This document shows, one piece after another, positions 51,403 to 60,500 of a stretch of 64,000 nt of DNA. Position numbers and translations under genes: made by a program. Below the pieces are notes generated by a model. The model was not told where the DNA came from and searched no databases. It saw only the letters and a list, made by a program, of their open reading frames with translations. Positions within the stretch are counted from its first letter, which is position 1; each line of letters begins with the position of its first letter. Origin of the DNA: Dokdonia sp. PRO95 (GTDB lineage Bacteria; Bacteroidota; Bacteroidia; Flavobacteriales; Flavobacteriaceae); the NCBI RefSeq assembly GCF_000355805.1, contig NZ_CM001837.1:447434-511433 (forward strand). Direction: 5' to 3'.

Positions 51403-51921
51403 ATGAAAGAATGGACTGAAATTCCAGATATTAAACTCTTTTCTGACGGAGGAGCTGCACCAAATCCTGGGCAAGGTGGTTTTGGAGTGATTTTGTCATA
51501 TAAAGGAAAACGAAAAGAATTTTTTCAAGGTTATGAATTAACTACTAATAACCGAATGGAATTGATGGGAGTAATTTTTGGACTTGAACGATTAAAAACA
51601 AAATCTAATGTTCAAGTGTTTACAGATTCCAAATATGTGATTAACGGAATAACAAAAGGTTGGGCAGAAAAATGGAAAAAAAACGGTTGGAAAAGAAAAA
51701 AAAATAGCCCAGCAATCAATAGTGATTTATGGGACAGATTATTAAATGCAATATCTGAACATAATGTAGAATTCAACTGGGTTAAAGGACATTCAGGACA
51801 TACGGAAAATGAACGCTGTGACGCCCTTGCAACTAATGGGATAAACTCAATTGAACTTGTAGATGATGTTGGATATCAAGATATAGAAATTGACAATTAT
51901 CAAAGTTCACACACGAATTAA
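51403..51921 (+). CDS. rnhA: ribonuclease HI
   Basis: The 172-residue protein cleaves the RNA strand of RNA-DNA hybrids. All catalytic residues are present: Asp in LFSDGGAAPNPG, Glu in TTNNRMELMGV, Asp in VFTDSKYVI, and the Asp of NERCDALA after the loop His in VKGHSGHTE. Behind its TAA, the same frame continues for another 72 codons with a zinc ribbon (next entry). The bases before the gene include GTTATGCGATAGTTAGCTGC, a sequence of a kind I associate with cassette junctions. Confidence 0.92.
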   Translation: MKEWTEIPDIKLFSDGGAAPNPGQGGFGVILSYKGKRKEFFQGYELTTNNRMELMGVIFGLERLKTKSNVQVFTDSKYVINGITKGWAEKWKKNGWKRKKNSPAINSDLWDRLLNAISEHNVEFNWVKGHSGHTENERCDALATNGINSIELVDDVGYQDIEIDNYQSSHTN

Positions 51922-52140
51922 ACATTTAACAAAAAAAGCAAAGTTAAGATAAAAAACGTAGGTGATGAATGCCGAAAATGTGGAGAGCCCGTAATAAAGA
52001 AAACACCCAAAAAGAAAAAAATAAAACCAAGTCAATCATATTATTTTGAATATTATCTTTTTTGCCCTTCTTGTAAAACAATGTACATGACAGAAGATGG
52101 AAAAAGAGAAATCATTGACCAAAACAAACTGTTTAAATAA
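51922..52140 (+). pseudogene. zinc-ribbon ORF in frame with rnhA, lacking a start codon
   Basis: The frame of rnhA continues without a break after its TAA for 72 codons. It codes for KVKIKNVGDECRKCGEPV, then a lysine-rich stretch, then YYFEYYLFCPSCKTMYM, i.e. CxxC ... CxxC spaced as in a zinc ribbon, ending NKLFK-stop. No ATG, GTG or TTG precedes the first CxxC in a plausible place. This looks like the C-terminal domain of an RNase H-zinc ribbon protein cut off by a nonsense codon. Readthrough or a rare start codon is the alternative. Confidence 0.6.
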
Positions 52141-52207
52141 ATTCAATACTTGAAACCCATAGCTCAATAAGATTAAAATTCCAGCAGAATAAGGACTAAA
52201 ATAAAAT

Positions 52208-54361
52208 ATGCAAATAACTAAAACCGATTTAAGCGGACTTAATGAAAAACAGAGGCAAGCAGTAGTTTCCAAATGTAAAAGACTTCTTGTTCTTGCAGGA
52301 GCAGGTTCAGGAAAAACCAAAACACTACTTCAAAAACTAATCTACCTCATTGAAGAAAAGGGTATAAATCCAAGTAATATTTTAGCAATTACATTTACTA
52401 AAAATGCTGCTAATGAAATGCTTGATAGATTAATCATTTCAGCAGACGACACGGAAGAATATGCCGGAATTCTTGCAGATAAAAATCGAACAACCAAAGA
52501 GAAAGATACTGAACGCTACTTTTTCACTAAAAAGCACAAATGGATTGACAACTTAACATTAAGAACGTTTCATAGTCTTTGTTACAGTATTATCAGAAAC
52601 TTTGGTGTAAATGAATTTGACAATAAATTCAAAATTATTGGGGACACCAAAGCAAAAGATGATGAATTTGCCAAGTACTCTGCAACAGAAACCGCTTTTG
52701 AGGTCATTCATAAAATCTTAATCGAGAATTGTGAATCTAATGAGTACCTACTCGACTTGAAAAGGTACATTTTAGATTATATGATTGACAAAATTCATAT
52801 TAAAAAAGACAAACGTATTTCTTTACCTAAAGATGGTAAATTCTACACAACGTTAAATGGAACAAAGGTTCGGTCTAAATCTGAACAATATATAGCTAAT
52901 TGGCTTTATAGACACAGCATTAAATTTGAATATGAGCCTAACGTAAATTTTAGGGATTTTGATTTTCGACCAGATTTCTATATTCCAGAAGCTAATTTAT
53001 ATTTAGAACACGTTAGTCAAAAAAGCTACCCAACTAAAGGAAAAGAGCAACAATTCAACAAAGCAAATAAATTGTTAGTCAAAACATTTGAGCACCAAAC
53101 TAATGATACTGCTCTATTTAATCTAGCACTAGAGAGAATTGTAAAAAACAGGCTTCCTTCAAACTATCATTTTTCAACTGCTTTATCATTTGAAGAAGAA
53201 TTCAAATCATATCATAAAGAAATTAAGGATTATCTACGACAGACTATGCGAGTGATTGATATGGTTAAAGTGGAGAATTTACCAGCTAAAAATGTATTAG
53301 AACAATCACAAAAAGACCAACACGAAAGAGTAAGAGACTTTTATAAACTTGCAATTCCAATCATTGAGCAATATCAATCGTATTGCACCAACAAATCATA
53401 TCTAGACTTTAATGATATGATTACAAGAACTATCTCGTTATTCAATAATCACAAAGAAATAGCAGATAAGTTTAGAGCAAAATACAAGTACATTCTTGTA
53501 GATGAATTCCAAGATGTGAATAACTTACAAGTCGAGTTAATAAAACTTCTGCTCACCGACAACAATCAACTTTTTTGCGTAGGCGACGATTGGCAAAGTA
53601 TTTATGGTTTCAGGGGTTCAAATGTAGATTATATAGTCAACTTCAAAGAGCACTTTAAAGAATCTGAAACCATAAAATTAAGTATGAACTACAGGAGTAC
53701 CGAACATATTGTTGGTGCAAGTAATGAAGTAATTAAGCATAACAAGTTCAAGGTGGATAAGGATGTTCGTTCAAATAAAAAATCAAGTAGTAAAATTCAC
53801 ATTTATGCAGGCAAAAATGAAGCTGAAAACATTGAATATGTCCTTGACCAAGTCATCAAACTAAAAGACAAAGGATATACAAAAGAAGATATTCTGTTTT
53901 TGTATCGTAGAAGTAAAATGTATAGTCCATATTTTGAACGATTTAAACAAGAGCGAGTTTGGGTTTCGGGTAAAACAATTCACGCTTCAAAAGGACTTGA
54001 GGCAAAAGCAGTATTTATAATTGGTCTGACTGAGGGAAACGGTGGATTTCCAGACATTTGGATGGAAGACAGAGTTTATCAGGTAATTAAAAAATCAAAT
54101 CACGATTTGTTACTTGAAGAGGAAAGGCGACTATTTTATGTTGCAATTACAAGAGCTAAAGATAAATTATTCTTGATTACGGAAAAAGGGAATGAATCAA
54201 GTTTTCTAAAGGAAATTCCGGATGATTTTACTTTCAAAACAAGCATACCCTTTAAATCAGTAATTGAACAAATAACTTTATGCTCGAATTGCAACAATCA
54301 ATTGGATTTACGCTTCACATTTTGTCCATATTGCGGAGAAGAACAAAATTTAGACAAATAA
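52208..54361 (+). CDS. SF1 (UvrD/Rep-type) helicase with nuclease-like insert and C-terminal zinc ribbon
   Basis: The 717-residue protein has Walker A (LLVLAGAGSGKTKTLLQKL), motif Ia ITFTKNAANEM, Walker B ILVDEFQDVNNLQ, motif III CVGDDWQSIYGFRG, motif IV-like SMNYRSTEHIV, motif V-like TIHASKGLEAKAVFII and motif VI FYVAITRAKDKLFLI. Residues ~225-300 form an insert (RSKSEQYIANWLYRHSIKFE, FDFRPDFYIPEANLYLEH, NKANKLLVKTFEHQT) with the E ... PDFYIP ... LEH pattern of PD-(D/E)xK-like nucleases. The C-terminus (LCSNCNNQLDLRFTFCPYCG) is a CxxC-CxxC ribbon. It probably unwinds and perhaps cuts DNA; repair or defence is possible. Confidence 0.85.
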   Translation: MQITKTDLSGLNEKQRQAVVSKCKRLLVLAGAGSGKTKTLLQKLIYLIEEKGINPSNILAITFTKNAANEMLDRLIISADDTEEYAGILADKNRTTKEKDTERYFFTKKHKWIDNLTLRTFHSLCYSIIRNFGVNEFDNKFKIIGDTKAKDDEFAKYSATETAFEVIHKILIENCESNEYLLDLKRYILDYMIDKIHIKKDKRISLPKDGKFYTTLNGTKVRSKSEQYIANWLYRHSIKFEYEPNVNFRDFDFRPDFYIPEANLYLEHVSQKSYPTKGKEQQFNKANKLLVKTFEHQTNDTALFNLALERIVKNRLPSNYHFSTALSFEEEFKSYHKEIKDYLRQTMRVIDMVKVENLPAKNVLEQSQKDQHERVRDFYKLAIPIIEQYQSYCTNKSYLDFNDMITRTISLFNNHKEIADKFRAKYKYILVDEFQDVNNLQVELIKLLLTDNNQLFCVGDDWQSIYGFRGSNVDYIVNFKEHFKESETIKLSMNYRSTEHIVGASNEVIKHNKFKVDKDVRSNKKSSSKIHIYAGKNEAENIEYVLDQVIKLKDKGYTKEDILFLYRRSKMYSPYFERFKQERVWVSGKTIHASKGLEAKAVFIIGLTEGNGGFPDIWMEDRVYQVIKKSNHDLLLEEERRLFYVAITRAKDKLFLITEKGNESSFLKEIPDDFTFKTSIPFKSVIEQITLCSNCNNQLDLRFTFCPYCGEEQNLDK

Positions 54362-54373
54362 AACCCAGCCCAT

Positions 54374-54521
54374 AACAAAGAACTGAGTTAAAAATCAAAC
54401 CTATTTAAAAGTTCCTTTTAGAATAGAAAAATTAAAGACAACACACAAAAATTCGGCTCGTGTGTAATCCGAAAAGCTATAGCTTATTTTCAGCGATACT
54501 TTTCCTACACGGAGCCTCTAT
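54374..54521. repeat. repeat family R, copy 1 (after the helicase)
   Basis: Starts ACAAAGAACTGAGTTAAAAA and includes CACACAAAAATTCGGCT and a late CACGGAG. Similar to 55102-55252 along its length. A short form of its start recurs near 56195 and 56998. Confidence 0.7.
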
Positions 54522-54529
54522 AAAACAAT

Positions 54530-55093
54530 ATGAAAAAAACTCTGGTATTAGTAATAATGATTCTGACATCTAATTTAGTTGATGCACAGTTTGTAAAGGA
54601 AAAATCATTAAACGTCCAAATCGGATATGGACTGAGCGCGCCGAATAATAGCGTTGGTGAAATAGTAGATGATGGATTTTTTGCTCAAGGAGAATTAGTA
54701 CTAAAAGTAACTTCTTGGTTTGAATTAAGACCATATGCTGGTTTAATATTAACTAACTCAAACGGAAAAGACTTAAATGACAATCCAACGGATGAAAAAG
54801 CCGAATCAAAAGCATTTTTATTGGGTGGAAAATCAAGAGTTAGAGCTCCAATTCCCTGGGTTGCACCTTATATCGAGATCGGCATAGGAACTTCTATTGG
54901 GAAATTTGAAACATTTACTACTTTCAATAATATTGATAAAAGCGGAATAATTTACCACATACCTTTTTCCTTAGGGTTAGAATTAGGACGAAATAACAAT
55001 GTTGACTTAGGATTCACTTATTACTTTCAGCCTTCTGTTGAACAGTATGTTGGAGCATTTGCAGTCGGAATAACATTTCCGTTGAATAATTAA
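54530..55093 (+). CDS. outer-membrane beta-barrel protein
   Basis: The 187-residue protein has a signal peptide (MKKTLVLVIMILTSNLVDAQ) and an alternating amphipathic strand pattern (SLNVQIGYGLSAPNN, WFELRPYAGLILTNS, VAPYIEIGIGTSIGKF, NVDLGFTYYFQPSV), ending AFAVGITFPLNN. This is a small 8-strand barrel of the porin-like superfamily. No substrate is evident. It is flanked by copies 1 and 2 of repeat family R. Confidence 0.7.
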   Translation: MKKTLVLVIMILTSNLVDAQFVKEKSLNVQIGYGLSAPNNSVGEIVDDGFFAQGELVLKVTSWFELRPYAGLILTNSNGKDLNDNPTDEKAESKAFLLGGKSRVRAPIPWVAPYIEIGIGTSIGKFETFTTFNNIDKSGIIYHIPFSLGLELGRNNNVDLGFTYYFQPSVEQYVGAFAVGITFPLNN

Positions 55094-55101
55094 CGTTTTG
55101 C

Positions 55102-55252
55102 AACAAAGAACTGAATTGAAAAACAAGCCTACTTAAAAGTTACTTTTAGTATAAAAAAATTAAAGACAAAACACAAAAATTCGGCTCTGTGTTAATCTTA
55201 AAAGATAGTGTCATTTTAGTGATTGTTTTCCATATACGGAGACATCACTACA
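55102..55252. repeat. repeat family R, copy 2 (after the beta-barrel gene)
   Basis: Starts AACAAAGAACTGAATTGAAA and shares TTAAAGACAA-ACACAAAAATTCGGCT with copy 1. Confidence 0.7.
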
Positions 55253-55307
55253 CACCTAAGTATACAGGAAACCTCAAAACTAATCACCCAACTAACAGTT
55301 TCAAATT

Positions 55308-55571
55308 ATGATGAATAACAAGATCATCGCCCTCATAAAAATCTCTTTTACTATCTATCTGGCGGCAATGCTATATTGCTTATTTACTAATGGTTGTTAT
55401 GATTTTTATTATAAGTACTCACCAAAAATTTCTTTGGGTTTTTTAATTCTATTTTTAGTGTTACTAGTTATGGCTATTATTAAAAAATCTAGCAGAAAGA
55501 CTATAGCCCTTAATGCTGTATTTTTAATACTTAGTTCTTTTATTTTCATTGCTCATCTACTCAATATTTAA
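55308..55571 (+). CDS. small membrane protein
   Basis: The 87-residue protein has about three hydrophobic segments: IIALIKISFTIYLAAMLYCLF, ISLGFLILFLVLLVMAII and TIALNAVFLILSSFIFIAHLL. There is no signal peptide and no known domain. It ends 1 base before the SH3 lipoprotein gene's start and is probably co-transcribed. Confidence 0.55.
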   Translation: MMNNKIIALIKISFTIYLAAMLYCLFTNGCYDFYYKYSPKISLGFLILFLVLLVMAIIKKSSRKTIALNAVFLILSSFIFIAHLLNI

Positions 55572-55572
55572 T

Positions 55573-56153
55573 ATGAAAAATGTAATAATTTACAGTTTTC
55601 TCATAGTAGTCTTTAGTTCTTGCGCGCAAAAAGCAGAGACTAACCTAGAGTCAAAAAGTAAAGGTGATAGTGCGCTACTAGGAAGTGATATACACTCGCA
55701 AAGTTGTTACCCAAATGAAATAGAGGCGTACCTAAATGACGCAGACAAGTCTGGTACCAATATTCGTAAAAATCCTAACGGAGAGATCATAACAACACTC
55801 ACAAAGGATGATGTAAACTTTGAATATATGTTGAGGCTCACAGCGTCACAAAACGGATGGTTTAAAATTAAAAACCCGATAATGGGCGTCGAAAATGATA
55901 CCAATATCCCAGGCGGAGAAGGCTGGATACATGGCTCTGTAATATCTGTTGACACTCGTAATTATCAAGGAGAACATTAAAATTACTAGATAAGCCAGAA
56001 AGTGGTAAGACTCTTGTGATTTTTGAAGAGCAAGTAGCTGGTCTTAACATAATAGAGATTTGCGGTAATTGGATAAAAGTTGAATATAACCACCATATAG
56101 GTTGGATTGAAAGTAAATGGTTATGCGGTAACCCGCTTACTAATTGCTCGTAA
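55573..56153 (+). pseudogene. SH3-type lipoprotein interrupted by a frameshift
   Basis: The first frame (55573-55980, 135 codons) has the lipoprotein signal MKNVIIYSFLIVVFSSC and one SH3b-like repeat (NIRKNPNGEIITTL ... NGWFKIKN ... GEGWIHGSVIS), ending in TAA at 55978. A different frame takes over at 55977 and runs to TAA at 56151, with a second SH3b repeat (LKLLDKPESGKTLVIFEEQ, GNWIKVEYNHHIGWIESKWL). A single indel near 55976 would join them into a two-SH3 protein of about 193 residues. The interruption may be a sequencing error, a pseudogene, or a truncated but used protein. Confidence 0.65.
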
Positions 56154-56194
56154 GGAATAGTATCTAAGTGGATCACAGAAAAGAAGTTTTAAAT

Positions 56195-56240
56195 AAAGAA
56201 GATAATTAAAAAACAAACCTATTCAGCTGCGCACTCAGCC
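56195..56240. repeat. repeat family R, short copy 3 (weak)
   Basis: AAAGAAGATAATTAAAAAAC followed by AAACCTATT, resembling the start of copy 1, just after the SH3 gene. Confidence 0.4.
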
Positions 56241-56381
56241 AATGCTTTAAGTTACTATTAGCTTATAGTTTTTTAAAGTAGGACTTCCTGATTTTATTAT
56301 GGGAAAGGCTTTTTTCAAGAGCTTGTTTTTAGTGCTACGCTTTACACATGAGACTGTTTTGCACAATTAAAAAACTACAAA

Positions 56382-56993
56382 ATGAATAAAATTTCGAGAA
56401 TAGCAAATAAAGTTTTTTATTACTCGTTAGGAATTTCACTTTTACTAGGAATTGGGTTTTTCGGATTTGAGATTTTTAAAAGCCTTTATCTCTTCGTTGG
56501 TTATTCTTTCGCCTTTGTACTAATTCCTTTAATAACATTATCGCTATTAATTATACTTATTTCGAATTTTAAAAAATTCGGATTTCTAAACGGTATCAAA
56601 GAATCGAGTATTAATATTTTCGCTTTAACGATATGCTCAGCGTTAATATGGTTTGTTCAATCTTACGCATTAAAAAAAAGTAATCAAATCAACGTAAAAG
56701 TCATTAATACATCTGAACTTGGAATTTCAAACATTACGCTCATCGGTCGTAATGCATTGACTAAAATTGACACTTTAGCCCCTGAAGAAAATAAGACTAT
56801 AGTTTTTAAAGGAAAACAAATCAATTATAAAACGGAAAACAGTTATGAAAATGAAATTCGTTTACTTTACTATTTTGATAAAAAATGGAGAGAAAATAAA
56901 ATATTGAGCGGTTTTAGTAGATGGAGAGTGATTGATAAGGATTGGGAAATCAAAATCCATAGTGCGGATTCTATTGAATTAAATCAAAAGTAA
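56382..56993 (+). CDS. membrane protein of unknown function
   Basis: The 203-residue protein has three hydrophobic segments (VFYYSLGISLLLGIGFFGFEI, LFVGYSFAFVLIPLITLSLL, INIFALTICSALIWFVQSYAL), then a soluble ~105-residue C-terminal domain that may be extracytoplasmic (VKVINTSELGISNITLIGRN; KEIKIHS-like end). Not recognised. It lies alone between genes of the accessory stretch. Confidence 0.55.
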   Translation: MNKISRIANKVFYYSLGISLLLGIGFFGFEIFKSLYLFVGYSFAFVLIPLITLSLLIILISNFKKFGFLNGIKESSINIFALTICSALIWFVQSYALKKSNQINVKVINTSELGISNITLIGRNALTKIDTLAPEENKTIVFKGKQINYKTENSYENEIRLLYYFDKKWRENKILSGFSRWRVIDKDWEIKIHSADSIELNQK

Positions 56994-56997
56994 AAAC

Positions 56998-57040
56998 CCG
57001 ATAAAGAACTTAGCTAAAAACCAAAAAACCTCCTAAACTA
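56998..57040. repeat. repeat family R, short copy 4 (weak)
   Basis: GATAAAGAACTTAGCTAAAA then ACCAAAAAACCT, right after the gene that ends at 56993. Confidence 0.4.
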
Positions 57041-57061
57041 ACCTCCCAACCCCACCACCAC

Positions 57062-57187
57062 ATGTTTGAAAAATCAAAATCCTTCTTATACAGAATCGTT
57101 TTTATGATTTTGTTTATTGTGCTCGCAAAAACTTGCGTCTCAGACTATATAAATGGTGGTGATGAGTATAGAAGAAGGGACATTTGA
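57062..57187 (+). CDS. possible 41-residue membrane peptide
   Basis: ATG to TGA, 41 codons: MFEKSKSFLYRIVFMILFIV, then LAKTCVSDYINGGDEYRRR. One hydrophobic segment followed by a polar tail. Supported only by the ATG and composition. Confidence 0.35.
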   Translation: MFEKSKSFLYRIVFMILFIVLAKTCVSDYINGGDEYRRRDI

Positions 57188-57275
57188 ATTATTGAGATAA
57201 TTAATAGAAGCCTAAATAATTTTCAACTACATCTCTGCAATACCAAATCTTTAACAACACAATCAATCAAAAATC

Positions 57276-57446
57276 ATGAGTAAACCATTACAAAATTTCA
57301 TTATTGGATTAGGCATCGCTTCCATAGTTTTTGCACTTTATGGTGTATTTAATGGCGGAAAATTCATAGAGGCTATAGGAGGTATTGTCATAGGAGCATC
57401 ACTTATTGGTGCGATTGTGATTAATCAAAATAGAAAAAGTAACTGA
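57276..57446 (+). CDS. possible 56-residue hydrophobic protein
   Basis: ATG to TGA, 56 codons, two hydrophobic segments (FIIGLGIASIVFALYGVF and AIGGIVIGASLIGAIVI), ending NQNRKSN. It sits in the gap before the large secreted protein. Composition fits a small membrane protein; no family is seen. Confidence 0.45.
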   Translation: MSKPLQNFIIGLGIASIVFALYGVFNGGKFIEAIGGIVIGASLIGAIVINQNRKSN

Positions 57447-57530
57447 AGTCAGTAGACACATATCTACACTCTAAATTCTTCATATCAATAACAACATCAT
57501 CCATTAAATCATCATCAATCATAAAATTAA

Positions 57531-60500
57531 ATGAATAGTAATCTCCATTTCAAATTACTCCTACTTATATGCATTAGTGTAGTTTTCAAAAGTAATTCAC
57601 AAATAACTCTTAGTCATAATGTTGGATCAACTCCTGTAGAGACGGATATGACATCATGTGAACGTGATGAAAGCTGGTCTCGCATATTCAAATTATCCGA
57701 TTTTGGTATAGCTGCTAGTGAGCAATTTATAATTACATCTGGACAAGTAGGGCTCAGTAAATCAAGTACTGGAGCTTATCTTGAATTTAATATCTATAGT
57801 ATTGATGGCGATTTCCCTTACTATCCTTACTCAGTATATCCAACTACACATTTGGGTGGTTATGGTCTAGGTCAATCTCCAGAAATCAATGGAACTCCAG
57901 AAATTATAGAGACAGACTTTGATAGACCAATTATAGTACCTGCCGGAACCGAAAGAATATTAGTTACAGTTTCAAAAACAGATGATTTTTATAATGAAGA
58001 GTCTGGTGAAGTTTTTATAGCGGGCACAGAACAAGATACAGGAGTTTCTTGGTATTGGGGTTGTGATGACAATGGCTATATAACGCCAACAACAGATTTA
58101 ATCACTCCGGTTGATGATGCAAACTTTTATATTAACGTAACAGGAAATGTTATTGATGTAAACAGTAGAGGTACAATCACAAGACTATCCCATAATGCTT
58201 GTGATGATATTGTTGAAACTAATATACATTCTTGTACATCTTCAGATATATACTGGTCACGAGCATTCACCTTAGAAGAATTTGGAATTTCAACTAATGA
58301 AGAATTTACGATTAACTCTGGACAAGTTGGAATTACCAAATCTAGCTATCAACCAGAACTAAATTTTAGGATTTATAAGATTGATAATAATTTTCCATCT
58401 TCTTTTTCCGAGTCTGATTTAATAGGTAGTAGTCAATACCAGCAAATTTCACCCAATATAGGTGATAATCCACAAATTATAAATATTGCCTTTGACACTC
58501 CTGTAGTTATACCTCCAAATGTAGAACGAATTCTAGTAGAAGTACACAAAGGCATTACTTACGGCAGTGCTTTAGCATTCATAGCAGGAAGTACTCAAGA
58601 CAATGATGTCTCTTGGCAAAGGGGCTGTACTAGAAATGTAAATACTATTAATGGTTTTGCAACAGCTACACAAATAGGTGCTCCTGATGCAAATTTTTAC
58701 ATAAATGTTACTGGAGAAGTAAATAACATTTATAATGATTTTGAAATGAACGTCTCAAATATTTGTGCTGAATTTGTAAAAGAATTTAGTCTCGAAGGTA
58801 ATTCTACGATTACGTCGGTATTATGGGATTTTGGTGATGTTGCTTCGGGCGACAGCAAGACATCAAGTGAATTATCACCATTCCATGATTTTTCTGCAGA
58901 TGGAATTTACACCGTTACCGCTACTATAACCACAACTAGCGGCAGCTCAGAAGTTATTACTGAAACAATTTCTGTAACCGAACCACCTCAAGCCTACGGA
59001 ATTAGCAACATAACACAATGTGAAGATATGGAAGGTACTGGTATTTCCTCTTTTGACGTGTCAAATATCACCAATCAGGTATTAGGTGGACAGCAAGACA
59101 AAACTGTAACTTTTATAGATGGCGTAGGTAATGAGTATGATGTACTGCCCAATCCTTTTACAAACACTGTTAGTAATCTAGAAACAATAACGGTGCGAGT
59201 TGCTCATAACAATAATCTTTGCTGTTATTCTGAAACCTCATTTGATCTGATTACTACCCCACTCCCTATTCTTGAAAACATTTCAGATATCACTAACTGT
59301 GAAAATGCAACACAAGGATATTCGGATTTTGATTTAAGTATGATAGCTACAGATATATCGCAAAATCAACCAAATAGCACCATACAATTTTTCAATGGTA
59401 ACGGAGTAGAACTTCAAGAACCTCTACCTAATCCGTACTCAAATAGTACACCATGGCAAGAGATAATCACAATTAAAGCGACAAATAATCAAACCGGGTG
59501 CTCTAATGAAACAACCTTTAATTTGAATGTTGCAGCAAATCCAATAGCAAATGATATCGAGATTCTTACAGGTTGTGATGATAACGAAGACGGCATTTCA
59601 GAATATTTTGACACCTCTAATGTAGAAAGTCAAGTTATGGGTGATCAATCTGGAATGCAGGTTTCATATTACGACACTGCAGGAGCCTTACTACCCTACC
59701 CATTACCAAACCCTTTTACAAATACAGAACCAGACATTCAGGACATCATTGTTAGAGTTACTGATCCATCAACAGATTGCTATTCAGAGACCATATTGAC
59801 ACTAGAAACCTCTCAGCAACCAGTAATAAATGAATTAGACAGCTTGTTTGCATGTAATCAAACTGATGGCTTTTCACAGTTTGACACATCACAAATTGAG
59901 AATACCCTTCTTGGGAATCAAACAGGTCTAATCGTAACATATTGGGATAATTCAGGTAATGCCTTACCTAGTCCGCTGCCTAATCCTTATCTGAATACCG
60001 TAGCTTTTAATCAAACTATAAACGTAAAGGTTGAAAATGAATTAAACCCACTATGCTATTCAGAAACCTCATTTAACTTGATTATTAATGAACTACCTGA
60101 AATACAATTAGAGGAAGAATATTTTATCTGTAATTCAGAAAACAGCCTATCCCTTAATGTAGAGGCAGGTTTTGAATCATACTTGTGGCTATACGAAGAT
60201 GGCACTACTATATCAAATACAAGGACGGCAAACATCAGTACAGAAGGAAACTATACGGTTATAGTTGCTCAAATGGAAAATGGCATTTCATGTGAAAATT
60301 ATTTTGATTTTACATTAATTCGCTCGGCGCTACCAGAAATTCAAGAAGTAAGATATGGTGAACTAGGAAATAATTTTATTGAGATAATTACTTCAAGTGT
60401 TGGTGATTTTGAATATTCAATTGATGGAATTGATTTTCAAAACAGCAATTATTTTTCTGATGTTTCAGGCGGAATCTATAACGTTCAAGTAAGAGATAAG

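Noticed and set aside
54374-57040. Repeat family R as a CRISPR array
   Set aside because: The repeats are long, imperfect and separated by whole genes.
48162-57040. Integron or insertion sequence
   Set aside because: No integrase, transposase or terminal inverted repeats are visible; only the cassette-like layout remains.
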